Source of the DNA: Bacteroidota bacterium
GTDB lineage: Bacteria; Bacteroidota; Bacteroidia; SXHM01
Assembly (NCBI GenBank): GCA_947478465.1
Contig: CANJWH010000033.1
Span: 1-35,942, forward strand
Direction of reading: 5' to 3'
Length of the DNA: 35,942 bases
The notes beneath the pieces were generated by a model that made no database searches, was not told where the DNA came from, and worked only from the letters and a program-made list of their open reading frames with translations. A program made the position numbers and the translations under genes. Below, piece after piece: positions 1 through 9,071 of this stretch (the first letter of the stretch is position 1; each line of letters starts with the position of its first letter).

Positions 1-1677
1 GACAGCAAATTTCATTACCTTGAAACAGGCAATGCTGCCGATATTACTACTGTAAACTGCATAGCCGAAGATGAAGATAAGAACATCTGGTTTGGAACTG
101 ACGGTAAAGGAATCTTTATGTATGATGGTAAGAATGCCGAACATTATACATCTGCTGACGGTCTTTATTCTGACTTCTGTTATGATATTATTTCTGACAA
201 CTATGGCAATATTTGGATTGGTCACAGAGGAGGAATTAGCATTTTTTCAAAGAAAAATAAAACATTTAAGCACCTTGTAGAAGGGGGTCTGAACGACAAT
301 ATCAATACTAATGCGGTATACAAAGACAAAGAAGGAATATTGTGGTTTGGTACAACCAACGGTGCCGTAAAATATGACCCTTCTCTTCATATTTCATCAG
401 TATTTGAAAACAAAGTTACCATCACTTCACTCAAATTGTTAAACGAGTTGGTTGATATGGAGCCAAAACTTGCATTGCCTTATAAAAAATATAGTGTGCG
501 TTTTGAGTTTGTGGCTGTTTCGTTTTCACGCCCTGAAAAAATTCAGTATAAATATAAATTAGAAGGATATAATTCTGAGTGGTCAGAACCATCAAATACA
601 CTTTATGCATATTATCCGAAATTAGAAGAAGGCACTTATAAATTTATGGTTCTTGCAAGCAATGCTGATGGTGTTTGGAGCACAGCACCTGAGGTATTTG
701 AATTTAGAATAGCTAAGCCATTTTGGAAAACATGGTGGTTTATATTATTTTTTACTGCTGCTATTATTTCAGGTATTTACGGAGTAATTCGTTACAGAAC
801 ATTCAAACTTATTAGTGATAAAGAAGAACTTGAAAAACTAGTTAAAAAGCGAACAACTGAAGTGGTTGCCCAAAAAGAAGAGATTGAAAAGAACAGAGAT
901 GAAATTCAACGAAATGTTAAAAATATTACCGACAGTATTAAATATGCGAAACGAATTCAGGGGGCAATTTTCCCGGCAAATTCAGACATTAAAAAATTAC
1001 TTCCCGATTCATTTGTGTTTTTCCGTTCAAAAGGAATTGTAAGCGGTGACTTTTATTGGGTAGAAAAGAAAGATGATAAAGTCCTTTTTGCAGCTGTGGA
1101 TTGCACAGGACACGGAGTTCCGGGGGCATTTATGTCACTCGTTGCAAATAACCTTTTAAATCAGGCAATAACAGAACACGGACTGACAAAGCCATCATCT
1201 ATTTTAGATGAAGTAAATTCAGGATTAACAAACACGCTTCACCAGACCTATGAAGAATCAAGCGTTAAAGATGGTATGGACATTGCCTTGTGCGCCCTTG
1301 ATACTAAGAAAATGATTCTTGAATATGCAGGAGCCTACAACCCTGTTTTTATTATTCGTAAAGGTGAGTTGATAGAGACAAAAGCCAACAAATTTCCGAT
1401 TGGTGTCTTTGTAGGTGAAAAATTGAAAAATTTTGTCAATCACGAAATAGAACTGAAAAAAGGTGATGCAATTTATGTTTTCTCCGATGGTTATGCAGAT
1501 CAGTTTGGAGGGCCATATATTAAGAAATTTAAGAAACGTGAATTCAAAAATATGTTAATGAGAATCGGCCATTTATCAATGAATGAACAACTAAAAGAAG
1601 TTGAAAAAACTCTTGAAGATTGGCAAGGTTCAAATGAACAGGTTGATGACATTGTTGTTTTAGGAGTAAGAGTTTAA
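1..1677 (+). CDS. Beta-propeller sensor / SpoIIE-type PP2C phosphatase, 3' part
   Basis: The reading frame is open from base 1, so the gene begins upstream; 558 residues are visible. Seen: at least three Reg_prop-type propeller repeats (IWFGT near residue 29, IWIG near 71, LWFGT near 114), a Y_Y_Y-like beta domain (about 160-235), one membrane helix (about 245-265, rich in W and F), a Lys/Glu coiled coil (about 270-310) and a C-terminal SpoIIE/PP2C phosphatase domain (about 330-556). The expected metal-binding aspartates are present: SGDFYW (D350), DCTGHGVPG (D367), DGMD (424/427), FSDG (496) and VDD (549/550). By family knowledge this is a periplasmic sensor whose cytoplasmic output dephosphorylates a Ser/Thr phosphoprotein, such as an anti-sigma-antagonist, rather than a histidine kinase. 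The ligand and target are unknown. A TPR protein follows 19 bases downstream. Confidence 0.88.
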   Translation, partial: DSKFHYLETGNAADITTVNCIAEDEDKNIWFGTDGKGIFMYDGKNAEHYTSADGLYSDFCYDIISDNYGNIWIGHRGGISIFSKKNKTFKHLVEGGLNDNINTNAVYKDKEGILWFGTTNGAVKYDPSLHISSVFENKVTITSLKLLNELVDMEPKLALPYKKYSVRFEFVAVSFSRPEKIQYKYKLEGYNSEWSEPSNTLYAYYPKLEEGTYKFMVLASNADGVWSTAPEVFEFRIAKPFWKTWWFILFFTAAIISGIYGVIRYRTFKLISDKEELEKLVKKRTTEVVAQKEEIEKNRDEIQRNVKNITDSIKYAKRIQGAIFPANSDIKKLLPDSFVFFRSKGIVSGDFYWVEKKDDKVLFAAVDCTGHGVPGAFMSLVANNLLNQAITEHGLTKPSSILDEVNSGLTNTLHQTYEESSVKDGMDIALCALDTKKMILEYAGAYNPVFIIRKGELIETKANKFPIGVFVGEKLKNFVNHEIELKKGDAIYVFSDGYADQFGGPYIKKFKKREFKNMLMRIGHLSMNEQLKEVEKTLEDWQGSNEQVDDIVVLGVRV

Positions 1678-1696
1678 ACATTTTTAAAATAAAAAA

Positions 1697-2734
1697 ATGG
1701 ATTTAAAAACAGTTACAGGATCAATGAATAAAAGCAGTGAAAAATTTAAAGTCCTTTCATTTACATTATTTATTCTGCTCTTTTCTTTTAATGTTTTTGC
1801 ACAAGGTGTAAAACAGAAAGAGTTTTTCAACAGCGGCTTAACAAAAGCTAAGGCAGGACAATTGGACGGAGCTATTGCTGATTTTACTGAATCAATAAAA
1901 GCCGCTGAAAGAGATTCTCCTGAAAAACTTGTAGGTGATAATCCCCCTCCCGGCAACGAGACAAAGCTTCTTTCCCAAACATATTATTATCGCGCAGTTG
2001 GGCTTGCTGCAATTGGAAAAAAAGAGGACGCAGTTAATGACTTAGATAAAGCAGTAAAATACGATATAAATTTTACTGACGCTTATATTTTAAGGGGGAA
2101 AACCTGCAACGATCTTGGTGAATACAAACGATCAAATGATAATTTGAAAGTTGCTTCAACTCTTTTTCCTAACAATTTTGATATTTGGTTACATCTTGGA
2201 ATCGCAAATCAAAATCTAGATAACGATGCAAAGGCAATAGAATACTTTAATACTGCGATAAAAATCAAATCAGATAATGTTCAGTCATATATTGAGCGTT
2301 CAAAGTGTTATCTAAAACTTGAAAAGTATCAAGAAGCACTTGTTGATGCAAATAAAGCGGTTAAAATGGACAGCAAAAATTCAGATGGATATTTATGCAG
2401 AGGTGTTATTTACCGTTATATGGAAGAATTTGAGTTTGCTATTAGAGATTACACTACTGCAGTAACTTATAATCCCAATAACGCAGTAGCTTACTATAAC
2501 CGCGGAATAGCTCACAGCAAAGTTGACGAACATCAGAAGGCAATTCAGGATTATTCAAAAGCAATTGAACTTTCTCCGGAGGACGATGAAGCTTACCTAA
2601 ACAGGGGAATAGAAAAACTTATACTTGACAAGCCATCCGATGCTTGCAGCGATATTAAAGTGGCGGCAGATTTAGGTAATAAAAACGGAAAGCAATTTTT
2701 TCTGAACGAAGGAAAAGTAATCTGCAATCAATAA
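1697..2734 (+). CDS. Exported tetratricopeptide-repeat protein
   Basis: 345 residues. The N terminus has a hydrophobic signal segment (about residues 18-35, ending NVFAQG), so the protein is probably exported to the periplasm. The rest is a series of about seven TPR units, recognisable by repeated A..Y..RG and NA.AYYNRG / EAYLNRG helices (about 45-330). TPR proteins act as protein-interaction scaffolds and no catalytic motif is seen. Start: ATG 1697 follows an A-rich stretch typical of Bacteroidota, but ATG 1724 would give a shorter, more usual signal peptide. It lies 19 bases after the sensor-phosphatase gene on the same strand, so the two may be co-transcribed. The gene ends only 7 bases before the stop codon of the convergent deiminase gene, with no obvious terminator hairpin between them. 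Confidence 0.85.
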   Translation: MDLKTVTGSMNKSSEKFKVLSFTLFILLFSFNVFAQGVKQKEFFNSGLTKAKAGQLDGAIADFTESIKAAERDSPEKLVGDNPPPGNETKLLSQTYYYRAVGLAAIGKKEDAVNDLDKAVKYDINFTDAYILRGKTCNDLGEYKRSNDNLKVASTLFPNNFDIWLHLGIANQNLDNDAKAIEYFNTAIKIKSDNVQSYIERSKCYLKLEKYQEALVDANKAVKMDSKNSDGYLCRGVIYRYMEEFEFAIRDYTTAVTYNPNNAVAYYNRGIAHSKVDEHQKAIQDYSKAIELSPEDDEAYLNRGIEKLILDKPSDACSDIKVAADLGNKNGKQFFLNEGKVICNQ

Positions 2735-2741
2735 TACAGAA

Positions 2742-4475
2742 TTACTTCACCATTAATTTTTGAACAGAATTCCCTTCTTCTGATTGCAAAATAAGCAGAT
2801 AACTTCCTGCATTTAGGTTTGAAGAATTGAAGAAGTAATTTTTCTCTCCCTTAGAAAAAAAACCTGTGTAAATAGTTGTTATTTCTTTGCCTGAAACATC
2901 AGTTAGAAATAATTTCCCCTTCAGTTCTCTTTCAGTCTTTATTGGAATGCAGGTTATTCCATGAGAAGGATTTGGATATGCATTCAACATTCTGCTTTGT
3001 GAATTTTCATCTTCAATTATAGTTGTCAATCCAATAACATTAAACTTCCACCAACCATCAGGAGCTGATATTGGTCTTACCTGTTGTTTTCCTGAATTTG
3101 CCTGAGCATGGATATAGTAGAAAACCTCAGTGCCGGCCGGTTGTGCAGGGATATAACCAGTCCATGTGTTTGTTGGTACATCACTTAGATTCATGCTTGT
3201 TGCTTGGTAACCTTGCGTAGTATCAGTTGTATAATAAAGTGTAACAGTTTGAATTCCGGTTTTATGTTTTATCCATGCATTAACCTGATATGGAGTTGTA
3301 GTATTAGTAGTGTTTTGCAAAGGTTGATGAGTAATTAGTAGAGGGTCGGTTGTGCCGACTTCTTTAGTAATACAATGCAATGCACCAAGTTGATTGATGA
3401 TATTGTTGCAGTTAATTCCTACAACAGTATATCCGGGAAGTGCAGTTCGCAGAATTCTCAATGCTGTTGTATCGTATTGCTGAGCATAAGTTGGAACAAT
3501 AAGTGTTTTATTGATAAAGGTGCAATTTGTATAAGTTCTGTAATCACCAAAATTATCGGGGTAGTCTCCGTTTCCATCAGGTGGCATAGGAATGCGAACA
3601 ACTTTGTATGGAGTTCCGAAAACGGAATTGTAATTGCTTAAAACATATTGAAGATTGGCTTCAATCTGAGGCCCGTCAGAGATTCCTGAAGCATATTCAC
3701 CAACCAATAAAGTTTCTTCATCCAGCAATTTTAAGTGCATATCAATATGATGAATTTCATCATAAGGCAAAGTTTCCATTTTAATATAACGATTAATTCC
3801 CATCCAGTTCTGCATGATGGTATTAATCTCAGTTTCAGTTTTTCCTGAGTTTTCATTTAAAACCAACTTTGATGAAAATGCTGTTCCCCATCCATCAACC
3901 ATGTAGTTTCCACCTGTATGAGTTAAATCATTTGGCGAAGTTGCCATTTCATAAAGTGGTAACCCCGTTGCAGTGGCAATGTGTGAAGGAACGGCATCAT
4001 CATTTGGTCGTGGCCGATTGTAAATCCAATCAATTAAGTAAAGCGAATCCACATCATTTTTATAAACATTCCATTGACCGTAATCGCGCATCCAAATACT
4101 ATCAGAAGGTTTTTGAAGAAATCTGATATTGGTAAAATTGATACCATTTGAAGTAAGGTAGCTTCTTACAGAATTTGAATCGCTGCAAACAATGTAAACA
4201 ATTGTTTCAAGTTTAGCAGCAACAACAATTTGCCGCAAAATGGTTTGCTGGCTTGAGGTCCAGCGGATACATAAACCGCTTATTTCTTCCCATTCAGCCA
4301 TAGCCCGCACAGGTGATGTTGGCGGGTGGCTAATTGATTTTGCAGAGCGGGACTGCAGGTAGGCAGGCATCAGCAATTGCTCTTCCTCTGTCATGACATT
4401 TGGAAGATCTTGTGAAAATAAATCACCTGAGAAAATAAAAAATGTTAGAAAGAAGAAAAGTAAATTTGCCTTCAT
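2742..4475 (-). CDS. Secreted peptidylarginine-deiminase-like protein with T9SS sorting domain
   Basis: 577 residues. Order of parts: signal peptide (1-21), a PAD_porph / agmatine-deiminase catalytic domain (about 30-375), an Ig/FN3-like beta domain (about 380-485), and a type A T9SS C-terminal domain (about 498-577, with AYPNPSHG near its start and a Lys-rich end). Catalytic-type residues are visible: WMRDYG (D131), the HHIDMH segment (H243, D245) and LHCIT (C368). Agmatine deiminases are usually about 350-residue cytoplasmic enzymes. The signal peptide, Ig-like domain and sorting domain instead match the layout of the Porphyromonas enzyme PPAD, which citrullinates arginines at peptide C termini. 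An RPRP segment (R154, R156) lies where I recall PPAD having its two carboxylate-binding arginines. Deiminase chemistry is well supported; the substrate (peptide, agmatine or other) is inferred. Confidence 0.87.
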   Translation of the reverse strand: MKANLLFFFLTFFIFSGDLFSQDLPNVMTEEEQLLMPAYLQSRSAKSISHPPTSPVRAMAEWEEISGLCIRWTSSQQTILRQIVVAAKLETIVYIVCSDSNSVRSYLTSNGINFTNIRFLQKPSDSIWMRDYGQWNVYKNDVDSLYLIDWIYNRPRPNDDAVPSHIATATGLPLYEMATSPNDLTHTGGNYMVDGWGTAFSSKLVLNENSGKTETEINTIMQNWMGINRYIKMETLPYDEIHHIDMHLKLLDEETLLVGEYASGISDGPQIEANLQYVLSNYNSVFGTPYKVVRIPMPPDGNGDYPDNFGDYRTYTNCTFINKTLIVPTYAQQYDTTALRILRTALPGYTVVGINCNNIINQLGALHCITKEVGTTDPLLITHQPLQNTTNTTTPYQVNAWIKHKTGIQTVTLYYTTDTTQGYQATSMNLSDVPTNTWTGYIPAQPAGTEVFYYIHAQANSGKQQVRPISAPDGWWKFNVIGLTTIIEDENSQSRMLNAYPNPSHGITCIPIKTERELKGKLFLTDVSGKEITTIYTGFFSKGEKNYFFNSSNLNAGSYLLILQSEEGNSVQKLMVK

Positions 4476-4529
4476 GAAAATGGATATTTTAAAGTGCCAA
4501 GTTAGTAATTTTTAAGTCTTTGATTATTG

Positions 4530-5138
4530 ATGAAATCATTTGACTTAGTTGTTGTTCCTGTATGTTATTTTGCACCTGTTGGGATATATGCAGCTATGTT
4601 TCAATCTGAAGAGTTTGTTTTTGAAAAAGAGGAAAATTTCATTAAGCAAACCTTTCGCAGTCGGTGTGAAATTTATGGTGCAAATGGCAAGCAACTACTG
4701 TCCGTTCCAGTTGAAAAAAGGGGAAATCATATTCCTATTCATGAAGTAAAAATAACTTACAAAGAGGACTGGCAGAAAATTCATTGGCGTTCAATAGTTT
4801 CGGCATATAGAAATTCACCCTATTTTGAATATTATGCTCATGAGTTTCAGTCATTTTTTGAAACAAAAACAGAATTATTATTTGATCTAAATATCTCGCT
4901 GCATCAGGTTATAATGAAATTGTTAAAAGCTGATAACAATATTAATTTCACTAAAAAATATGTTTCAGATTATGAAACATTTGTTCTTGATTTAAGAAAG
5001 TGTGATGTGGTTTTACCTACTGTTTTTCAATATAATCAAGTGTTTGAAGAACGCCATGGCTTTATTCCCAATCTGAGTATTCTGGATTTGTTATTTAATG
5101 CAGGTCCAGATTCTTTGAAAATTCTGTCTGACAAATAA
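4530..5138 (+). CDS. WbqC family protein
   Basis: 202 residues from ATG 4530; a TTG immediately before it (4527) would add only one residue. The sequence looks like the WbqC family: an early hydrophobic strand with YFAP, a FRSRCEIYG segment, then PVEKRG, W..IHWRSI..AYRNSPYFEYY and a C-terminal NLSILDLLFN. WbqC proteins often occur in O-antigen and surface polysaccharide clusters and are also widespread in Bacteroidota as single genes; their biochemical role is not firmly established. No signal peptide or membrane helix is seen. It is transcribed divergently from the secreted deiminase and sits 43 bases upstream of dapD, so it may head the following plus-strand run of envelope and tRNA genes. 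Confidence 0.8.
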   Translation: MKSFDLVVVPVCYFAPVGIYAAMFQSEEFVFEKEENFIKQTFRSRCEIYGANGKQLLSVPVEKRGNHIPIHEVKITYKEDWQKIHWRSIVSAYRNSPYFEYYAHEFQSFFETKTELLFDLNISLHQVIMKLLKADNNINFTKKYVSDYETFVLDLRKCDVVLPTVFQYNQVFEERHGFIPNLSILDLLFNAGPDSLKILSDK

Positions 5139-5181
5139 TTGCTCTTAATCCTTATTTTCGCAAACTATCTCACAAAAATAT

Positions 5182-5988
5182 ATGAAGCAGATAATTGAAA
5201 ATGCGTGGAACAACCGCGAATTACTTTCGGAACCTAAAACCCGCGAAACAATCAATGAAGTTGTCAATCTTCTTGATAAAGGAGAACTGCGTGTAGCTGA
5301 ACCAACACCTAATGGCTGGCAGATAAATGAGTGGGTGAAAAAAGCAGTTATACTTTATTTCCCTATTCAAAAAATGGAAACAATTGAGGTTGGGCCATTT
5401 GAATTTCACGATAAAATTGCGTTAAAGAAAAATTACGCTGCGCTTGGAGTTCGTGTTGTTCCCCACGCCATTGCACGCTTTGGTTCTTTTGTTGCAAAAG
5501 GAGTAATTATGATGCCCAGCTATATAAATATAGGTGCTTATGTTGACTCAGGAACAATGGTGGATACATGGGCTACAGTTGGTTCATGTGCACAAATTGG
5601 TAAAAATGTTCACCTCAGTGGAGGTGTTGGAATTGGCGGTGTTCTGGAGCCGGTTCAGGCAGCTCCTGTAATTATTGAAGATGATTGTTTCATTGGTTCA
5701 CGCTGCATTGTTGTAGAGGGCGTTCATGTGCAAAAACAAGCAGTTCTTGGTGCAAATGTGGTGCTAACAAAATCAACCAAAATTATAGATGTTACAGGTG
5801 AAAAACCAATTGAGCATAGAGGTTTTGTTCCTTCACGTTCAGTGGTTATTCCAGGTTCATACACCAAGAAATTTCCGGCAGGAGACTTTCAGGTTCCTTG
5901 TGCATTAATAATCGGTCAGCGCAAAGAAAGCACTGATTTAAAAACTTCGCTGAATGATGCGTTGCGTGAACATAATGTGGCGGTGTAA
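5182..5988 (+). CDS. dapD: 2,3,4,5-tetrahydropyridine-2,6-dicarboxylate N-succinyltransferase
   Basis: 268 residues, close to the usual 270-275 of the family. DapD transfers succinyl from succinyl-CoA to tetrahydrodipicolinate in the succinylase branch of diaminopimelate/lysine synthesis, supplying peptidoglycan precursors in the cytoplasm. The N-terminal helical region (1-90) is followed by a left-handed beta-helix of hexapeptide repeats (about 95-215), with the typical segments MMPSYINIGAYVD, GTMVDTWATVGSCAQIG and HLSGGVGIGGVLEP. The GVLEP turn and the IEDDCFIGSRC motif are characteristic. Start ATG 5182 is the first ATG and gives a standard N terminus. The stop codon is followed directly by the ATG of the glycosyltransferase gene, which suggests coupled translation. 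A TATTTTCG sequence at 5154-5161 resembles the -7 box, but no clear -33 partner is seen. Confidence 0.96.
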   Translation: MKQIIENAWNNRELLSEPKTRETINEVVNLLDKGELRVAEPTPNGWQINEWVKKAVILYFPIQKMETIEVGPFEFHDKIALKKNYAALGVRVVPHAIARFGSFVAKGVIMMPSYINIGAYVDSGTMVDTWATVGSCAQIGKNVHLSGGVGIGGVLEPVQAAPVIIEDDCFIGSRCIVVEGVHVQKQAVLGANVVLTKSTKIIDVTGEKPIEHRGFVPSRSVVIPGSYTKKFPAGDFQVPCALIIGQRKESTDLKTSLNDALREHNVAV

Positions 5989-6981
5989 ATGAAATTTCTT
6001 GTAATTCAGACAGCTTTTCCGGGCGATGTTATACTCGCTTCAGCAGTAGTGGAAAAGTTGCATGAATTTCATCCAACTTCACAGATTGATTTTTTATTGC
6101 GAAAAGGAAATGAAAGCCTTTTTGCTACACATCCGTTTTTAAGTAAAGTATTAGTCTGGGATAAGAAAAAAAATAAACTTTCTGAAATTCTGAGAATACT
6201 AAGTGAAGTAAGACAAGGGAGATATGATTATATCATCAATCTTCACCGTTTTGCAAGTTCTGGATTTATAACCGCATTTTCAGGTGCCAAGAATAAAATT
6301 GGCTTTGATAAAAATCCACTTTCATTTTTATTCAATCAAAAATATATACACAAAATTGGAGATGGAACCCATGAAGTAAATCGCAACCAACAATTGATTT
6401 CATCAATAACTAATAGTAAACCATCAAGTCCGAAACTTTATCCATCTCATAAAGATTTTCAAAAAGTTTTAGAATATAAAAATGTAAAATATGTTTGTAT
6501 TGCTCCTGCCTCTGTTTGGTTTACCAAACAATGGAGTACTCATAAATGGGTGGAGTTGATTAACCTGATTCCTACTGAACAAAATGTTTATTTGTTGGGA
6601 GCTCCTTCAGATTTTTCGTTGTGTGAAGAAATAAAATCAGCTATCACTTCTCATGAAATTGGGAAGAGAGTTATCAATCTTTCCGGAAAACTCTCATTTT
6701 TAGAATCTGCGGCATTGATGAAAGACGCAACAATGAATTATGTAAATGACTCTGCTCCGTTGCATTTGGCTTCTTCTGTTAATGCTTCAGTAACTGCTGT
6801 GTTTTGTTCAACTATTCCTGAATTTGGTTTCGGGCCGTTGAGCGATAAATCATTTATTGCGCAGACAAAAGAAAATCTTTCCTGCCGTCCTTGTGGTTTA
6901 CATGGAAAAATTTCATGTCCTGAGAAACATTTTAAATGTTCAGAAAGTATCAGGCCCGAAGATGTTTTTTACTTTCTTTGA
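5989..6981 (+). CDS. Glycosyltransferase family 9 (heptosyltransferase-like)
   Basis: 330 residues. The fold is that of ADP-heptose:LPS heptosyltransferases (GT9, GT-B): an N-terminal FPGDVILASAVVEKLHEFHP segment, the donor-domain motif CIAPASVWFTKQW (about 164-176) and the C-terminal NDSAPLHLAS motif (about 253-262). A Cys-rich stretch near the end (SCRPCG...CP...KCSESI) is also seen in bacterial GT9 proteins. It should act in the cytoplasm on lipid A/core oligosaccharide, probably adding heptose or a related sugar; the exact donor and acceptor cannot be read from the sequence. The gene starts directly after the dapD stop codon. Together with kdsD in this window it supports an LPS with Kdo and core sugars. 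Confidence 0.88.
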   Translation: MKFLVIQTAFPGDVILASAVVEKLHEFHPTSQIDFLLRKGNESLFATHPFLSKVLVWDKKKNKLSEILRILSEVRQGRYDYIINLHRFASSGFITAFSGAKNKIGFDKNPLSFLFNQKYIHKIGDGTHEVNRNQQLISSITNSKPSSPKLYPSHKDFQKVLEYKNVKYVCIAPASVWFTKQWSTHKWVELINLIPTEQNVYLLGAPSDFSLCEEIKSAITSHEIGKRVINLSGKLSFLESAALMKDATMNYVNDSAPLHLASSVNASVTAVFCSTIPEFGFGPLSDKSFIAQTKENLSCRPCGLHGKISCPEKHFKCSESIRPEDVFYFL

Positions 6982-6992
6982 ATAACTAATTT

Positions 6993-7577
6993 ATGCAACC
7001 TGATAAAAAAATACTTGATCGAGAATTAACCAATGCCCTTGCAGCGCTGCATTCAGGCGGAACAATTTTATATCCCACAGATACTGTTTGGGGAATAGGT
7101 TGTGATTGTACTAATGCTGCCGCAGTTGATAAAATTTTCAAAATTAAAAAACGTGACTCCTCTAAAAGTCTGGTATTGCTTGTTGATAATGATGCCCGTC
7201 TTTTGCGCTATGTAAAAACTGTTCCTGAAATGGCATGGGAACTCATGCAATACAGTGATAAACCACTTACCGTTGTTTATCCTGAAGGGAAAAATGTTGC
7301 ACAAAATATGATCGGTCCTGACAAGAGTATTGCCATTCGTATTACTTCTGATCTTTTCTGTAAGGGTCTTATCCGGGCGTTTGATAATGGCTTGGTTTCA
7401 ACCTCGGCTAATATCAGTGGAAATGCTTCTCCCGAGAATTTTTCTGATGTTGATGAAGAGATAATAAACGCTGTTGATTATGTGGTAAATTTGCGCCAAG
7501 AAGAGAAAACCCCAGCCAGTCCTTCATCCATTATTAAGGTTGGTATTAAGGGAGAAATTCAAATCATCAGGAAGTAA
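6993..7577 (+). CDS. L-threonylcarbamoyladenylate synthase (TsaC/YrdC type)
   Basis: 194 residues, the short single-domain form rather than the two-domain Sua5 form. The YrdC fold is shown by GGTILYPTDTVWGIGCDC (about 22-39), KIKKRDSSKSLVLLV (about 51-65) and the later VSTSANISG motif (about 135-143). The enzyme makes threonylcarbamoyl-AMP from threonine, bicarbonate and ATP, the first step of the t6A37 modification of tRNAs that read ANN codons. It lies 11 bases after the GT9 gene and 3 bases before the CCA-adding enzyme, so it is part of the same run. An alternative name would be YciO-like, but the position beside other tRNA-processing genes favours TsaC function. Confidence 0.9.
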   Translation: MQPDKKILDRELTNALAALHSGGTILYPTDTVWGIGCDCTNAAAVDKIFKIKKRDSSKSLVLLVDNDARLLRYVKTVPEMAWELMQYSDKPLTVVYPEGKNVAQNMIGPDKSIAIRITSDLFCKGLIRAFDNGLVSTSANISGNASPENFSDVDEEIINAVDYVVNLRQEEKTPASPSSIIKVGIKGEIQIIRK

Positions 7578-7580
7578 TTT

Positions 7581-8987
7581 TTGAAAAAGCATTTATATAA
7601 CCCTGTTTTTTCTGTCATATCAGAAACGGCTGAAGAACTTAACATTCACGCTTATGTGATTGGTGGTTTTGTTCGTGACATTTTTCTCGGAAAAGAATCC
7701 AAAGACATTGATATTGTTACTTCCGGTGACGGCATTGAACTCGCTAAAAGAGTCTCCGCAAAATTGAGAGACAGTCATTATTCCTTTTTTAAAAACTTCG
7801 GAACAGCTAACGTCAAGTTTGGTGATTTGGAAATTGAGTTTGTGGGAGCCAGAAAAGAGTCGTATCGTGGAGAATCACGAAAGCCGGATGTAGAGCCTGG
7901 CACTTTGGAAGACGACCAAAACCGCAGAGACTTTACAATGAATGCTCTTGCACTGAGTTTACAAAAAGAAAATTTTGGTGAGTTGTTTGATCCTTTTGGT
8001 GGACAAAAAGATATTGAAGATAAAATTATACGTACACCGCTTAATCCTGATATAACTTACTCTGATGATCCCTTGCGAATGATGCGAGCAGTTCGCTTTT
8101 CTTCACAGCATAATTTCATAATAGAAGAAAATTCTTTTCTCTCTATTTGCAGGAATGCAGAACGAATTAGCATTGTTTCAAAAGAGCGTATTGTAGATGA
8201 GTTAAACAAAATCATTCTATCACCTGTTCCTTCAGTTGGTTTTAAATTACTGTTCGATTCCAAATTACTTCACTTGATTTTTCCTGAAATGGTTAAGTTG
8301 CATGGTGTGGAAATAAAAGATGGAATTTCACACAAAGACAATTTTTATCACACGTTACAGGTGTTGGATAATATTTCAAAAAATACCGATAATCTCTGGC
8401 TGCGATGGTCTGCCATACTTCACGATATAGCAAAACCAGCAACAAAACGCTTTGAGAACAATATCGGATGGACTTTTCACGGACATGAAGACAAAGGTTC
8501 TAGAATGGTTCCAAAAATATTTACTGAATTAAAACTTCCTCTGAATGAGAAGATGAAATATGTTCAGAAACTTGTTTTGCTGCATTTACGACCAATTGTG
8601 CTTTCCAAGGAAGTTGTAACCGATTCGGCAGTTCGTAGGTTATTGTTCGAAGCTGGGGATGATATTGATGATTTGATGACCTTGTGCGAAGCTGACATTA
8701 CTTCAAAAAACGATAAAAAGGTTCAGCGCTACCTCAAGAATTTTGAAATTGTAAGGCAGAAATTAAAAGAAGTAGAAGAGAAGGATAATCTGCGCAACTG
8801 GCAACCACCAGTATCGGGTGAGGAAATTATGAAAGCATTCAATCTCCAGCCGGGTCGTGAAATCGGAATTATTAAAAATGCTATCCGCGAAGCTATTCTT
8901 GACGGGGAAATAGGAAACAATTTTGAAGCGGCTCATAAATTCATGCTTATGAAAGGCGCTGAACTTGGTTTGAAAGCGGTAATTTAA
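7581..8987 (+). CDS. cca: CCA tRNA nucleotidyltransferase with HD domain
   Basis: 468 residues. The N-terminal class II polymerase-beta head shows [10 protein letters not shown] and the metal-binding KDIDIV (about 29-46), followed by RRDFTMNAL (about 115-123) and the [14 protein letters not shown] motif (about 163-176). A C-terminal HD domain follows, with the LHDIAKP motif near residue 281 and HGHEDKGS shortly after. The enzyme adds or repairs the 3' CCA end of tRNAs; the HD domain may give phosphatase or phosphodiesterase activity. The start is TTG 7581: there is no in-frame ATG before the conserved GGFVRD segment, and an AGGAAG sequence at 7569-7574 makes a credible ribosome-binding site. 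The tRNA-Phe gene at the end of this window has no encoded CCA, so this activity is required. Confidence 0.94.
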   Translation: MKKHLYNPVFSVISETAEELNIHAYVIGGFVRDIFLGKESKDIDIVTSGDGIELAKRVSAKLRDSHYSFFKNFGTANVKFGDLEIEFVGARKESYRGESRKPDVEPGTLEDDQNRRDFTMNALALSLQKENFGELFDPFGGQKDIEDKIIRTPLNPDITYSDDPLRMMRAVRFSSQHNFIIEENSFLSICRNAERISIVSKERIVDELNKIILSPVPSVGFKLLFDSKLLHLIFPEMVKLHGVEIKDGISHKDNFYHTLQVLDNISKNTDNLWLRWSAILHDIAKPATKRFENNIGWTFHGHEDKGSRMVPKIFTELKLPLNEKMKYVQKLVLLHLRPIVLSKEVVTDSAVRRLLFEAGDDIDDLMTLCEADITSKNDKKVQRYLKNFEIVRQKLKEVEEKDNLRNWQPPVSGEEIMKAFNLQPGREIGIIKNAIREAILDGEIGNNFEAAHKFMLMKGAELGLKAVI

Positions 8988-9071
8988 TACTGATTTTTTC
9001 AGAAATAAATTTTCGGTTTTGCTGAAATAACTATTTTCGGGCATTATTCTATTAAAGACAAAAAATATAAA

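Noticed and set aside
118-1677. ATG 118 as the start of the sensor-phosphatase gene
   Set aside because: The frame is open upstream to base 1 and that part codes for another propeller repeat (IWFGT), so the gene is cut by the window edge.
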